Source: an uncultured bacterium (GTDB lineage Bacteria; Muiribacteriota; Ozemobacteria; Ozemobacterales; Ozemobacteraceae). Taken from it: a stretch of DNA of 64,000 nt. Position 1 is the stretch's first letter; each line of letters begins with the position of its first letter. The position numbers and the translations under genes are program-made. This document shows, piece by piece, positions 1-8,120 of the stretch. The stretch is taken from positions 1 to 64,000 of the forward strand of contig CALEDQ010000008.1 of NCBI GenBank assembly GCA_937949615.1, in the 5' to 3' direction. The notes under the pieces are model-generated. The model saw only the letters and a program-made list of their open reading frames with translations, was not told the origin of the DNA and searched no databases.

Positions 1-2
1 AA

Positions 3-239
3 AAACAGGGAAAAACAACTTCCGCGTTAACCGGGAAAAATACTTGCCATTTACACATTGCCCGCGCTAAAGGCATGGCTCAAGTTGCGCGCGATGCCGG
101 CCTTTCCCGCGAAAGTCTTTATAAATCATTGTCTGGTGATAGAATTCCCGGATTCGATACCGTTCTGAAAATTATCAAAGCACTGGGACTCAAACTCCAT
201 GCTGAAGCGGGCTTAATTCCAAATCCCTCGAAGAAATAA
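3..239 (+). CDS. HTH addiction-module antidote fragment (HigA-like), 5' part missing or degraded
   Basis: The frame is open from the window edge to a TAA at 237. The last 60 residues match the probable addiction-module antidote family: IARAKGM, then QVARDAGLSRESLYKSLSG (an HTH) and a tail KALGLKLHAEAG. This family normally pairs with a RelE/ParE-like toxin encoded immediately upstream, which would lie outside the window. Residues before IARAKGM (about 20) do not resemble the acidic N-terminus usual for the family, so the gene may be frameshifted or fused near base 40. No in-frame ATG precedes base 74. Family call is fairly sure; intactness is not. Confidence 0.6.
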   Translation, partial: KQGKTTSALTGKNTCHLHIARAKGMAQVARDAGLSRESLYKSLSGDRIPGFDTVLKIIKALGLKLHAEAGLIPNPSKK

Positions 240-320
240 CCGCAAAATATCCGGAATCGAATTATTTACAGAAACGGTGCGGTGAATAGTCGTTCTATTC
301 GCATTAAATTGTGCGGTGAA

Positions 321-1094
321 TTACAGAAGGCCAGGCTCGGTTGCCAGAGCATAGATAAAGACGATTCCAAAGACCGCTGCAAAGCAGAAAACAGTGACAA
401 AAAAATGTCTGTATTGCGTATGCCATGGGTGAGCGGCTTGTTCAATTGAAAACCTTCCGGGCTCTTTCTCACGCACTACAGCATAATGCTCCTGCCGGCC
501 TTCAGTGAAAGGAATATTCAAAAACTCGCCAAGGGCCCGGGCAATATCGTTCTGCCGGTCAAAATCCTGGCTGCTGCGGGTCAATTCAATGAAAGAACCG
601 CTCTTCAGCAGAACGATCACCGTATACTTCCAGCCCATTTTATTGCTTCCCGGTGAGTAATCAGTGGGCTCCCAGCGGGAATTGAGTGAAACTTCGGCGA
701 TCTCTGAGAACGGCGTGATCGAAAACTCACGGGCAAAGCCAATTCCCGCAAAATGATAAAGAATTTTTTCCTGACCAACGTCTATGACATAGAAGCTGCT
801 GCTATAAAACTTCAGAATCAGGGAAATAATCGCTGTGACCCCGCCAGTAAACAGATAGGGCAACAGGCCCGTTTCTTCAGGATTTTCAAGCATTACATTC
901 AGAGCTGCATAAACAAGGGCTTGAGAAAAAATCAGGAAACCAAGAAGAATCTGGTTCAAGTATGAATCGTATTCGAAAAGGAGCCGGCGGTCTTCAAACC
1001 AGGCGTCACGCTGACCGGCAAGGGAAAAAACTTCTGGCGGTGTTTTAGAACCGTTTTGCCCGCTTGAAAATGAATTTTTCCCGGGGCGGCTCAT
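321..1094 (-). CDS. Hypothetical membrane protein, three predicted TM segments
   Basis: A 257-residue protein that I do not recognise. Hydrophobic segments lie at about 48-69, 78-98 and 232-254. Between them is a soluble region of roughly 130 residues with a beta-rich, PH-like feel (alternating hydrophobics, KYTVIVLLKSGSFIELT). The start ATG at 1094 follows an AGAGG site by six bases. It stands alone between the antidote fragment and the esterase. A similar layout (TM pair plus a beta domain reporting a local setting) recurs in the 203- and 157-residue proteins near 13.5 and 11.1 kb, so they may be a lineage-specific family. No function can be assigned. Confidence 0.75.
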   Translation of the reverse strand: MSRPGKNSFSSGQNGSKTPPEVFSLAGQRDAWFEDRRLLFEYDSYLNQILLGFLIFSQALVYAALNVMLENPEETGLLPYLFTGGVTAIISLILKFYSSSFYVIDVGQEKILYHFAGIGFAREFSITPFSEIAEVSLNSRWEPTDYSPGSNKMGWKYTVIVLLKSGSFIELTRSSQDFDRQNDIARALGEFLNIPFTEGRQEHYAVVREKEPGRFSIEQAAHPWHTQYRHFFVTVFCFAAVFGIVFIYALATEPGLL

Positions 1095-1188
1095 GGCATA
1101 CCTCTTTTTTTATGAGATTTTTCGAGATTTTTTATTACAAACCATTCACAGTTGAGTTGTAAGATCTGATTCAGCCAGCTGTTTAATG

Positions 1189-2457
1189 TCACCGGCCGGC
1201 GCCATGCCAGGGCCGGCAGATGAATTCGAGAATCTGCGGCAGACGTTTGGCCCAGGCGGCTTCGTTGTGAACCGCGCCCTCGGCGATCATCAGCTCGACG
1301 CGCTCAGGTTCATAGCCGCGCGACAGCATCAGATCACGCATTTCCTGCACATCGTCGATCAGATCGGAAATGCCGTTGCCGTTACGATCGACGGCATCTT
1401 CCGCCGTGCCCATGTCGATCCAGACCCGCAGATTCTTCGGCAGACCATGCAGATGGCGCACATAGTTGGTCAGCCAGTGATTCCCCCATGACAGCGACGG
1501 CGAAACGGCACCGACGGCCCCGAAGATACCGGGGTGACGAATGCCGAGATAAAGGGAAACAAGCCCGCCGTGCGACGAGCCGATAACGGCCGTGTGCGAG
1601 GCATCGACCAGTGTACGGTAGGTCGAATCGATAAAAGGCTTCACTTCATCGATCAGAAAAGAGGCGTAAAGATCGGCTTTACCGCCGGTGCGGGTTCGGC
1701 GGTCGCCGCGCAGGGCTTTGACCATGGTGTATTCATCGACACGGGCAGCGGTGTTGGCAATGCCGACCACAATCGCTGCCGGCAGGGTTCCGCTGGCGAT
1801 GCCTGCCTCAAAGGTTTCATCGACCTTCCATTCCTGGCCGTTGAAAGAAGTTGCCGCGTCGAAACAGTTGTTGCCATCGTGCATGTAGATAACCGGGTAG
1901 CGCCGCGCCGTTTCCTGATCATAGCCCGGCGGCAGATACACCCACAGGGTTCTCGCCGCGAGCTCACGACTGGGGAAATCCTTGTGGACGCGCACGTCAC
2001 CGACAATCGTTGATGAATACTGATCCTTTGACGCCCCGGACTTGAAGCCAGATACCGCCACCCGCAGCGTCGTCTGGCCACGCGGAACCGGCAAAACCCG
2101 GTTTTCGATTTCCGAACCATCGACGGCCGCTTCGACATGACCCCAGTCGCCGAGGGTGAACTTGAACTGCAGCACGTAATCCGGTGGCAGAGCAACCGAC
2201 CAGTTGGCCCGGTTGCCAACCCGCTGCAATTCGATCAAACCGGGGTCCCAGTCGCCGAGCGCGGGATGGTTGCCGGTGATGAACAACTTTGCCGACGGCG
2301 GCAGGTTATCGGGCAGACGGATTTCAAAATTCAGCTGCGTTTCGGCATACTCGGCATGGAGAGCGCTTCCCGGCACAAGGCCAGCGACCAGCAGGCAAAG
2401 AATGAGAAGAAACGGGCGGAAAGAAAAGATCTTCGACCGAAGGCCTGAGTGGATCAT
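1189..2457 (-). CDS. Secreted esterase with N-terminal starch-binding-like (CBM20/48) domain
   Basis: Residues 1-36 form a signal peptide. Residues about 40-135 look like a CBM20/48 beta-sandwich (FITGNHPALGDWDP is typical), and residues 150-415 form an alpha/beta-hydrolase of the esterase D/enterochelin-esterase family. The nucleophile elbow is IGSSHGG (G-x-S-x-G); the late EGAVHNE supplies the probable catalytic His. Such proteins hydrolyse ester-linked substituents on carbohydrates or siderophores outside the cytoplasm; the CBM favours a glycan substrate, which is inference. ATG at 2457 is preceded by GGAG with good spacing. No operon partner. Confidence 0.85.
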   Translation of the reverse strand: MIHSGLRSKIFSFRPFLLILCLLVAGLVPGSALHAEYAETQLNFEIRLPDNLPPSAKLFITGNHPALGDWDPGLIELQRVGNRANWSVALPPDYVLQFKFTLGDWGHVEAAVDGSEIENRVLPVPRGQTTLRVAVSGFKSGASKDQYSSTIVGDVRVHKDFPSRELAARTLWVYLPPGYDQETARRYPVIYMHDGNNCFDAATSFNGQEWKVDETFEAGIASGTLPAAIVVGIANTAARVDEYTMVKALRGDRRTRTGGKADLYASFLIDEVKPFIDSTYRTLVDASHTAVIGSSHGGLVSLYLGIRHPGIFGAVGAVSPSLSWGNHWLTNYVRHLHGLPKNLRVWIDMGTAEDAVDRNGNGISDLIDDVQEMRDLMLSRGYEPERVELMIAEGAVHNEAAWAKRLPQILEFICRPWHGAGR

Positions 2458-2639
2458 GGGTGCTCTCCTTAAGATACCGGCAGATATTTAACATCCAGCA
2501 TTATAATCACTCTGCCGTGCCTTTGAAAAGTCGTCAAAACAAAACCGGTTCAATAACCGCACCTTGTCGACCTGGAAAAATGCTATGCTTCTGTACATCA
2601 TGAGGATTGCAAATACTCTCGTTGGTGTAAAAATTATAT

Positions 2640-3635
2640 ATGTTGATAACAAAAACCAGAAGAACCATTATCGAGTCTCTATCAGCGCATGACGCTGCTC
2701 ATGTTCTGCGCTACTATCAGGAAAATCAGCGGCATCTGTCACCATGGGAACCCGTTCGCGGGCCTGAATATCTGACCCTCCCCTATTGGGAAACTTTTCT
2801 GAAAAAGGCCGAACACGCCGGCAGAGAAGGAAGCGAGTTTCGTTTTGCCGCATTCACGCCAGACCGTTCCGAAATCGTGGGAATCTGCAACTTTACCGGC
2901 GTTGCCAGGGGCGTTTTTCAGGCCTGCTTTCTCGGCTTTTCGGTTGCCGCCAGGTTTGAAAGCCAGGGAATGATGTTCGAGATCCTTCAGGCGGCAATAG
3001 ACCATATCTTTAACACAGCCGGGCTGAACAGAATCATGGCAAATTACATGCCGGCGAATCTGCGCAGCGGCAGGCTGCTCGAGCGACTTGGCTTCGAGCG
3101 CGAAGGCTGTGCCCGCCGTTATTTAAAAATTGCCGGCAAATGGGAAGACCACGTTCTGACATCGCTGGTAAACAAGGTCTCGCTACGCTCCCTGAGCTCG
3201 AATGATCTCGACCTGGTTACTTCAATCTGGACCAACCCCGTTGTCAGACAATACCTCGGCGGGCCTGTCAGCGTGACAAATGCCGCAGAACGGCTGCCAC
3301 AGATGCTGAAATCCGACGGCAGCGGCGCCTGGTTTTTTGTTGCCGAATATGAAGGAGCTGACGCCGGCATCATCTCGATCGACCGCTGCCATGGCAATGA
3401 TAATTACGAAATTTCCTATCAATTTCTGCCCGAGTTCTGGGGAAAGGGCGTGGCATATGCCTCTGTCAGGCAGGCCATGAATTTCGCCAGATCGGTCGGC
3501 ATAACCGAACTGACAGCAGAAACACAGGCGATGAACGACCGCTCCAACAAGCTGCTGACCAGGCTGGGCATGACAGAAAAAAATCGTCTCGAACGCTTTG
3601 GCGCCGCACAGATTGTTTATACCTGCAGGCTCTAA
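2640..3635 (+). CDS. Tandem GNAT N-acetyltransferase (RimJ-like plus RimL-like fusion)
   Basis: The 331-residue protein contains two GNAT folds, each close to the length of a whole RimJ/RimL enzyme. Residues 1-177 end with the RimJ-type acetyl-CoA region and NLRSGRLLERLGFEREG; residues 180-331 restart with a second domain (VSLRSLSSNDLDL...) ending NDRSNKLLTRLGMTEK. Each ends in the typical N-x-x-S-x-x-L-x-x-x-GF/GM element. GNAT enzymes of this branch acetylate protein N-termini, ribosomal proteins or small amines; the substrate is unknown. Transcribed alone, convergent with the SDR gene. The Shine-Dalgarno is weak. Confidence 0.85.
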   Translation: MLITKTRRTIIESLSAHDAAHVLRYYQENQRHLSPWEPVRGPEYLTLPYWETFLKKAEHAGREGSEFRFAAFTPDRSEIVGICNFTGVARGVFQACFLGFSVAARFESQGMMFEILQAAIDHIFNTAGLNRIMANYMPANLRSGRLLERLGFEREGCARRYLKIAGKWEDHVLTSLVNKVSLRSLSSNDLDLVTSIWTNPVVRQYLGGPVSVTNAAERLPQMLKSDGSGAWFFVAEYEGADAGIISIDRCHGNDNYEISYQFLPEFWGKGVAYASVRQAMNFARSVGITELTAETQAMNDRSNKLLTRLGMTEKNRLERFGAAQIVYTCRL

Positions 3636-3664
3636 CAGCACGATCATTCTTTGCCAGAAACTGT

Positions 3665-4645
3665 TTAAGAAACTGCGGCCCATTCATGCAGCAGTTGTGC
3701 TTCTCTGGCTGCGCTCAGGCCTGTTTTCAGTGTGTTTTTGTTTTCGGAGGCAAGCCAGCTGCAGATATCGCGGACAGTCCCTGTAAGCGACCTGGTTTTG
3801 AGGCCGTCAGCGACGGCTTTCCGGTTCGAGGTCAGCATGAAATTGCCAGATGGGCCGGGCGACCAGAAAGGCAGATCGCCCCAGGGTTCAACCCCGTTCT
3901 TCAGCAGGAAATCTTCAGAAACCGGGATTTTTTCGGCCTTTGAGCCGGTTACCCGCGAGCAGGTTTCCAGCAGATCGGCAAAGCAGTATTCGCCAGGGGC
4001 ATTGACCAGGTTATATGCCCCGGTGCAGCGCTTTTCGATTGCATCGGCGATAAAAACAGCCAGATCGCGGGCATCGATGAACTGCAGAGGGGCGCGCGGG
4101 CAGTCAGGCACGAGAACCCTTTCCCCATGCAGAATTTTATGCGGCCAGTAAGTGAAGCGGTCGGTCGGGTCATGCGGACCGACAATCAGGCCGGGTCTGA
4201 TGATCAGTGACGCGGAACTCAGTTCGGCGGCGGCTTTCTCGCAGAGCACCTTGAAGCCACCGTAGGTCGTCTCGGTTATCTGCTCCGGGGTATCTTCGGA
4301 AATATCAGCCAGTGCATCGTTCTCGCAGAGGTTTGCGACTTCCTGGTTCTGATAGGCGCTGATGCTCGAAATCAGAACATAATGGGCCGCCGAGCGCAGA
4401 ACGCCCGCCAGCATGCGAACCTGCCGCGGGAAATAGGCGCAGGTATCGATGACGGCATCCCATTTCTGGCCCGCCGCCAGATCGATGCGGCTCTGCTCAT
4501 TTCTGTCGCCGGTAATAGTCTGCAACTGCGGAAAAATATTGTTGTTGCCGCGGTTAAGCATGGTCAGGTCGTGACCACGTCTGATCAGTTCTTCAACCAG
4601 ATGCCTGCCGACAAACCTGGTTCCGCCGATTATCAGTATTTTCAT
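3665..4645 (-). CDS. NAD(P)-dependent epimerase/dehydratase (extended SDR, atypical CSP41-like)
   Basis: The N-terminus MKILIIGGTRFVGRHLVEEL is the Rossmann glycine motif of the GGTRF(V/I)G subgroup of extended SDRs. These act on nucleotide sugars or have become RNA-binding (plant CSP41). The usual YxxxK is replaced by a degenerate region (TTYGGFKVLCEKAA, where YGGFK keeps Y and K). 326 residues is normal length. I place the start at 4645, not the longer 4657 frame, because GGAGG sits five bases upstream of this ATG. Substrate unknown. Confidence 0.8.
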   Translation of the reverse strand: MKILIIGGTRFVGRHLVEELIRRGHDLTMLNRGNNNIFPQLQTITGDRNEQSRIDLAAGQKWDAVIDTCAYFPRQVRMLAGVLRSAAHYVLISSISAYQNQEVANLCENDALADISEDTPEQITETTYGGFKVLCEKAAAELSSASLIIRPGLIVGPHDPTDRFTYWPHKILHGERVLVPDCPRAPLQFIDARDLAVFIADAIEKRCTGAYNLVNAPGEYCFADLLETCSRVTGSKAEKIPVSEDFLLKNGVEPWGDLPFWSPGPSGNFMLTSNRKAVADGLKTRSLTGTVRDICSWLASENKNTLKTGLSAAREAQLLHEWAAVS

Positions 4646-4741
4646 AAATTCCTCCATCTGCTCTCATGCGATAAGCCGCTGGCAAAACCAGACACGGGCG
4701 GCTGAAACGATTGGCTGCAGCTCTTTTCAGCGAGCCAGAAC

Positions 4742-5368
4742 TCAGGTGTACGGCGCGGGTGGTTCTTTAAGAGTCTTTGGTGTCACTGGCGGGAAAACTG
4801 CGGTGCAGTCGATTGTCAGGCCGGGCAGGGTTTTTACCGCGATTTTTGCGGTGTCGTCATAAATATCATCAAGGGCCAGGCGGTTTTTATGAAGGTGATA
4901 AACAAAAACCAGGCGCTCGGCCGGGCTGAAGATCCAGTATTCTTTAACCTGCGCCTTTTCATATAACCGCCGTTTGAGAATCTGGTCACGGCCGGCAGTT
5001 GACGGCGACAGAACTTCGATTACCCAGTCCGGGGCACCGCGGCAGCCGCGCTGCGTAATTTTTTCAGGTTCGCAGACGACAAAGGCATCGGGCTGCAGAA
5101 CGGTCTGCACCTCTTCATCAGCTTCGGCAGCGGTCGGCAGAAGCAGATCGAACGGCGCCTGAAACAGCTCGCACCTGTTTCCCCTGAGAAAAACATTGAT
5201 CTGCGTGCACAGATCGCGCAAAATTCTCTGATGGTCGGCATCCGGTCCCGGCGCCATTGCCCAGGCCTCTCCGCCAATTATCTCCCAGCGGTCAGGGCCT
5301 GGCCAGCCAAGATAGTCGCGATAGCAAAAAATTCTGCGCGCTCCGTTTTTCTGCGAACCTCTGGCCAT
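4742..5368 (-). CDS. Uma2-family (DUF820) PD-(D/E)XK nuclease-like protein
   Basis: The fold signature of Uma2 is clear: WEIIGGEAWAMAPGP near the N-terminus, PDAFVVCEPEKI, PDWVIEVLSPSTAGRD (active-site Asp and Glu) and the following RRLYEKAQVKEYWIFSP. The family is annotated as putative restriction-endonuclease-fold proteins, very common in cyanobacteria and other multicellular or deep lineages; most have no known role. Three nearby ATGs exist (5383, 5374, 5368). GGGAG six bases before the last favours 5368. Monocistronic. Confidence 0.85.
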   Translation of the reverse strand: MARGSQKNGARRIFCYRDYLGWPGPDRWEIIGGEAWAMAPGPDADHQRILRDLCTQINVFLRGNRCELFQAPFDLLLPTAAEADEEVQTVLQPDAFVVCEPEKITQRGCRGAPDWVIEVLSPSTAGRDQILKRRLYEKAQVKEYWIFSPAERLVFVYHLHKNRLALDDIYDDTAKIAVKTLPGLTIDCTAVFPPVTPKTLKEPPAPYT

Positions 5369-5480
5369 GTTCATCTCCCGCATGCAGCTGTTTCGACGAT
5401 AATATCACAAAATCGCTCTGTCTGTCGCAACCCCGCAAAAACTTCGCCCCATTTTGCCTGCCGCCCAACCGGTAATAGAA

Positions 5481-5518
5481 AAACCGCCGGTAGAGCCTGA
5501 TGGCGCAGCCGGCGGTTT
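5481..5518 (-). terminator. Intrinsic terminator after the PAD-repeat secreted protein gene
   Basis: A perfect ten-base stem (AAACCGCCGG with CCGGCGGTTT, 18-base loop) ends in a T-run on the minus strand, 19 bases past the stop of the 5537-6187 gene. Confidence 0.8.
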
Positions 5519-5536
5519 GTTGTTACGAACGAGAAA

Positions 5537-6187
5537 TCAGAAGTCGGAGTTTTTGTCGGGAAGAGCGGGATCAGCGGGGGCGACCGGATCAGCCTGAGGA
5601 GCCGGATCAGCCTGGGTGGCGGGGTCAGCCTTGGCTGACGGAACCTGGCCCTGCGGCGGGTTCGAGATTTTGCCGCGGGCGCCGATGCTGACGCGTGGGT
5701 TGGCGGCTTGAGCGCCTTTTTTGCCGGAAAGTTCGGCTTCCTGATCATTGAGAACGTTGATCATAATTTCAAGTTCAGTGTCGCCGTTGGTGACGAAAAC
5801 CTTCAGGAAAGTAGCTCTCAGTTTGAGCAGCTGTACGGCGGTGAGAGCCACATCAATAGAGATTTTGTCGCTGTTGTAGAGGTTGGTGATCACGGCGAGA
5901 GCGGTGGCCACACCTTTGGCTCCTTCGATGCCGCGGATCAGCAGTTCGAGCTGCTGGTTGACCTTTTCGGCCTTCAGCCAGACAAAGTCTTTGCCATTCT
6001 GCGCCGGAGCGCCCTTGTCGCCTGAACCTTTGGCGGGCATGCCCTTTTCGACCGAACCGGCAACCGGCGGTAACGAAACACGGCTGAATGATTCAAGTGC
6101 CGATCTGAATTTATCTTCGTCAAAAGCCATGGCCTGAACACCACATGCCAGACCACCAGCCACAAGAAGGCCTACAAGTTTATTCAT
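5537..6187 (-). CDS. Secreted helical protein with Pro-Ala-Asp repeat tail
   Basis: 216 residues from ATG 6187, chosen over 6217 because GGAGG stands seven bases upstream and the protein then begins with a signal peptide (MNKLVGLLVAGGLACGVQA). The middle 110 residues are predicted helical (leucine/isoleucine heptads: LELLIRGIEGAKGVATALAVI). The last 35 residues repeat A-D-P units (QADPAPQADPVAPADPA), a likely flexible linker or wall-spanning tail. I do not recognise the family. It has its own terminator. Confidence 0.7.
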   Translation of the reverse strand: MNKLVGLLVAGGLACGVQAMAFDEDKFRSALESFSRVSLPPVAGSVEKGMPAKGSGDKGAPAQNGKDFVWLKAEKVNQQLELLIRGIEGAKGVATALAVITNLYNSDKISIDVALTAVQLLKLRATFLKVFVTNGDTELEIMINVLNDQEAELSGKKGAQAANPRVSIGARGKISNPPQGQVPSAKADPATQADPAPQADPVAPADPALPDKNSDF

Positions 6188-6280
6188 GACAAAACCTCCG
6201 CTCGCAGAGACGTACATTAATCATACGAACAAACCCACCTCTTGTAAAGTATCAACAGCACAATTTTGCCTGTGTCTGTA

Positions 6281-6979
6281 TCAGACGTTCAGAAGCTTCA
6301 GGAGAGTGCGGTAGGCGGAATTGATGCGCGCGAATTCGGCGTGATCTACAGGGTTGATATCGGGGTGCAGAGTGCGGGCCAGGTGCCGGAAGCGTTTGCG
6401 CAGCAGGTCGAGACTGACCCCTTCGGGCAGACCCATTACCGCAAGGCAGCGGCGGTATTCTTCCTGGTGGTGCAGAAGGTTCCAGGCGCCGTTGATGAAT
6501 TTTTCGGCGTTTTCAGCCGCCAGGGCCGAGAAGTTGGCCGGGTCGAGATAAAAATAACGCTCTGAAAGCATATCGACAGCCAGCTCATCGCCGCGACGGC
6601 CGTGGAAAGCACAGAACTGCGCGCCGGCATCACAGTCGGCCCCGCAGAATTCCGCCGAATCGTCATCGAAATACCGGCACCTGCCGGCCGCCGGCAGTTC
6701 TCTGACACAGGTGCGCATAAAATGAACGAAGAGATAACGGCCGCGCCCGGCAAAATGCGGCTGCAACCCATAAAGGGCATGAAACAGCACAAAATGCCAG
6801 CGGTACATTTCAAGAGCCGCGCCACTGACCAGATCGGCGGCTGGCAGAGCCACGCGCATCAGCTCACATTCCCAGACCGGCTCGCGCAGCGTTTCAAGAT
6901 ACGCCAGCAGTGCTTCGCTCTGCAGCTCAGATTGATACCTGAAAAATTCCGCGTGCTCTTCACAACCGCTCTGGTTCAT
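6281..6979 (-). CDS. Protein with C-terminal J domain
   Basis: 232 residues. The last 55 are a J domain: a basic helix (LLRKRFRHLARTL), the HPD tripeptide (LHPDINP) and a final helix (FARINSAYRTLLKLL). A J domain stimulates DnaK ATPase. Here it sits at the C-terminus instead of the N-terminus, after about 175 residues that include a cysteine/histidine cluster (CGADCDAGAQFCAFH) that could bind zinc. It may be a specialised client adaptor for DnaK; the client is unknown. It follows the 7020-7601 membrane gene by 41 bases and is probably co-transcribed with it. Confidence 0.8.
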   Translation of the reverse strand: MNQSGCEEHAEFFRYQSELQSEALLAYLETLREPVWECELMRVALPAADLVSGAALEMYRWHFVLFHALYGLQPHFAGRGRYLFVHFMRTCVRELPAAGRCRYFDDDSAEFCGADCDAGAQFCAFHGRRGDELAVDMLSERYFYLDPANFSALAAENAEKFINGAWNLLHHQEEYRRCLAVMGLPEGVSLDLLRKRFRHLARTLHPDINPVDHAEFARINSAYRTLLKLLNV

Positions 6980-7019
6980 CTTTTCTCCGGCTGTTCAGCA
7001 GGTTTTCTCAGCATTTCCG

Positions 7020-7601
7020 TTAATTTCCCTGCAGGCCGGTTTCATTTTCCGGCAGAATTTCAGGCAAAATTTCGCTTTCAGACGCCGGCTGCAGATCTGC
7101 AGGCGTAACCCTCTCTGCGGGGAAATACCTTTCCGGCCGCTGTCGACGTGCTGCCATCTGAGTCAAACGATATTCCTGAGCCCAGGCCCAGTTGGCTTTC
7201 AGCAGCTCGACCCCGAAAAAACCGACCATGATCAGAGCCCAGAGGGGCAGCAGCAGCGAATAGCGAAAGTCTTTTATCAGCTTGTGGTCGAGCAGATATT
7301 CGACATACCTGCTCAGCAGAATGATAACCACTATTATTGCAGCCGCCGCAAGAGCGATTGCAGTAAACATATAGGGAAACAGCTCTTCGATGGCCTCGAA
7401 CTGCTCGGTCAAAGCAAGGAAATTGAGCCCGACAAAAGCGAAAGCCAGAAAAATCAATGCGACAAAAACCAGCCACACCATTGTCGGAGTCGCTTCGGCG
7501 ATTTCTTTGCCCCGTGCGTATTTCTGCCAGTCAGCATTGCTGTATCTCGAAAAGCCATACAACATGGCCGCAGCACAGAACAGCGACAAAAATGTTTCCA
7601 T
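7020..7601 (-). CDS. Hypothetical four-TM membrane protein
   Basis: 193 residues with hydrophobic spans near 1-18, 42-62, 76-97 and 118-137, then an acidic cytoplasmic tail (ESEILPEILPENE). GGGAG precedes the ATG by nine bases. The family is not recognised. It is the first gene of a likely pair with the J-domain gene. Confidence 0.7.
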   Translation of the reverse strand: METFLSLFCAAAMLYGFSRYSNADWQKYARGKEIAEATPTMVWLVFVALIFLAFAFVGLNFLALTEQFEAIEELFPYMFTAIALAAAAIIVVIILLSRYVEYLLDHKLIKDFRYSLLLPLWALIMVGFFGVELLKANWAWAQEYRLTQMAARRQRPERYFPAERVTPADLQPASESEILPEILPENETGLQGN

Positions 7602-7644
7602 TACCAGCTCCCTGCACCTGCACCAGCGCCGGCAAAACCGTCTT

Positions 7645-7671
7645 AAAAAAACCGTCTGCAGCAGCAGACGG
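7645..7671 (-). terminator. Intrinsic terminator of the map/ACP-like operon
   Basis: Stem CCGTCTGC/GCAGACGG with a four-base loop is followed on the minus strand by seven Ts. It lies 73 bases past the stop of the 112-residue gene. Confidence 0.85.
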
Positions 7672-7744
7672 CTTCTTTGATTTAAATTATGTTCGGTTCT
7701 GCAGCTTCGGCCTGGCAGCCGCTTACATTACCCATCCGGCAGAA

Positions 7745-8083
7745 TCAGCCGAGCATGCTCTGCAGATCTTCGGCCATCAGGCGGGCAATCTTGGTGAGGT
7801 CGCCCTTTTTCTTCTTGAGAAAGGCCGGCGCTTCAGCTTTGCTGATTTTGGGCATGGCCGCTACCTGCTCGACAAGTTCGCGCAGGGTGGTTGAACTGTT
7901 GATGGCACCTTTCGGAATTTCGACCAGCGAATCCATTTCGAATTTTACGGTCGCGAGCCTGAAATCAAGCTCGTCGAGAATTTCGCCAAACTGCTGTGCG
8001 ATCGGAATATCAGGGTCGAAGCCCTGGTCGCCATAAATTTCCTCGTCGAGAAAGCGCAGGTAATTTTGCAGAAGTTCTTCCAT
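7745..8083 (-). CDS. Acyl-carrier-protein-like small protein lacking the phosphopantetheine serine
   Basis: 112 residues, acidic and helical. Residues 36-75 can be laid over helix II to helix IV of acyl carrier protein. DELD at 37-40 occupies the DSLD site, EIP at 55-57 matches the conserved EIP loop, and STTLRELVEQV matches the ITT...DYI helix; the Ser-to-Thr distance of 27 residues is the same. The serine that carries 4'-phosphopantetheine would be Glu38, so it could not be a carrier. Residues 1-30 and the lysine-rich tail 88-100 are extra. The gene is 37 bases downstream of map and shares its terminator. The ACP relation is my alignment by eye; a plain hypothetical protein is the alternative. 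Confidence 0.55.
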   Translation of the reverse strand: MEELLQNYLRFLDEEIYGDQGFDPDIPIAQQFGEILDELDFRLATVKFEMDSLVEIPKGAINSSTTLRELVEQVAAMPKISKAEAPAFLKKKKGDLTKIARLMAEDLQSMLG

Positions 8084-8120
8084 GTGGTCTCCTGTATTGG
8101 TTGCAGATTCGTTCTGATTT

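Noticed and set aside
50..325. Direct repeat GTGCGGTGAAT around 278-323
   Set aside because: Two short copies around a small GAATAG/CTATTC hairpin; too little to call an att site or element.
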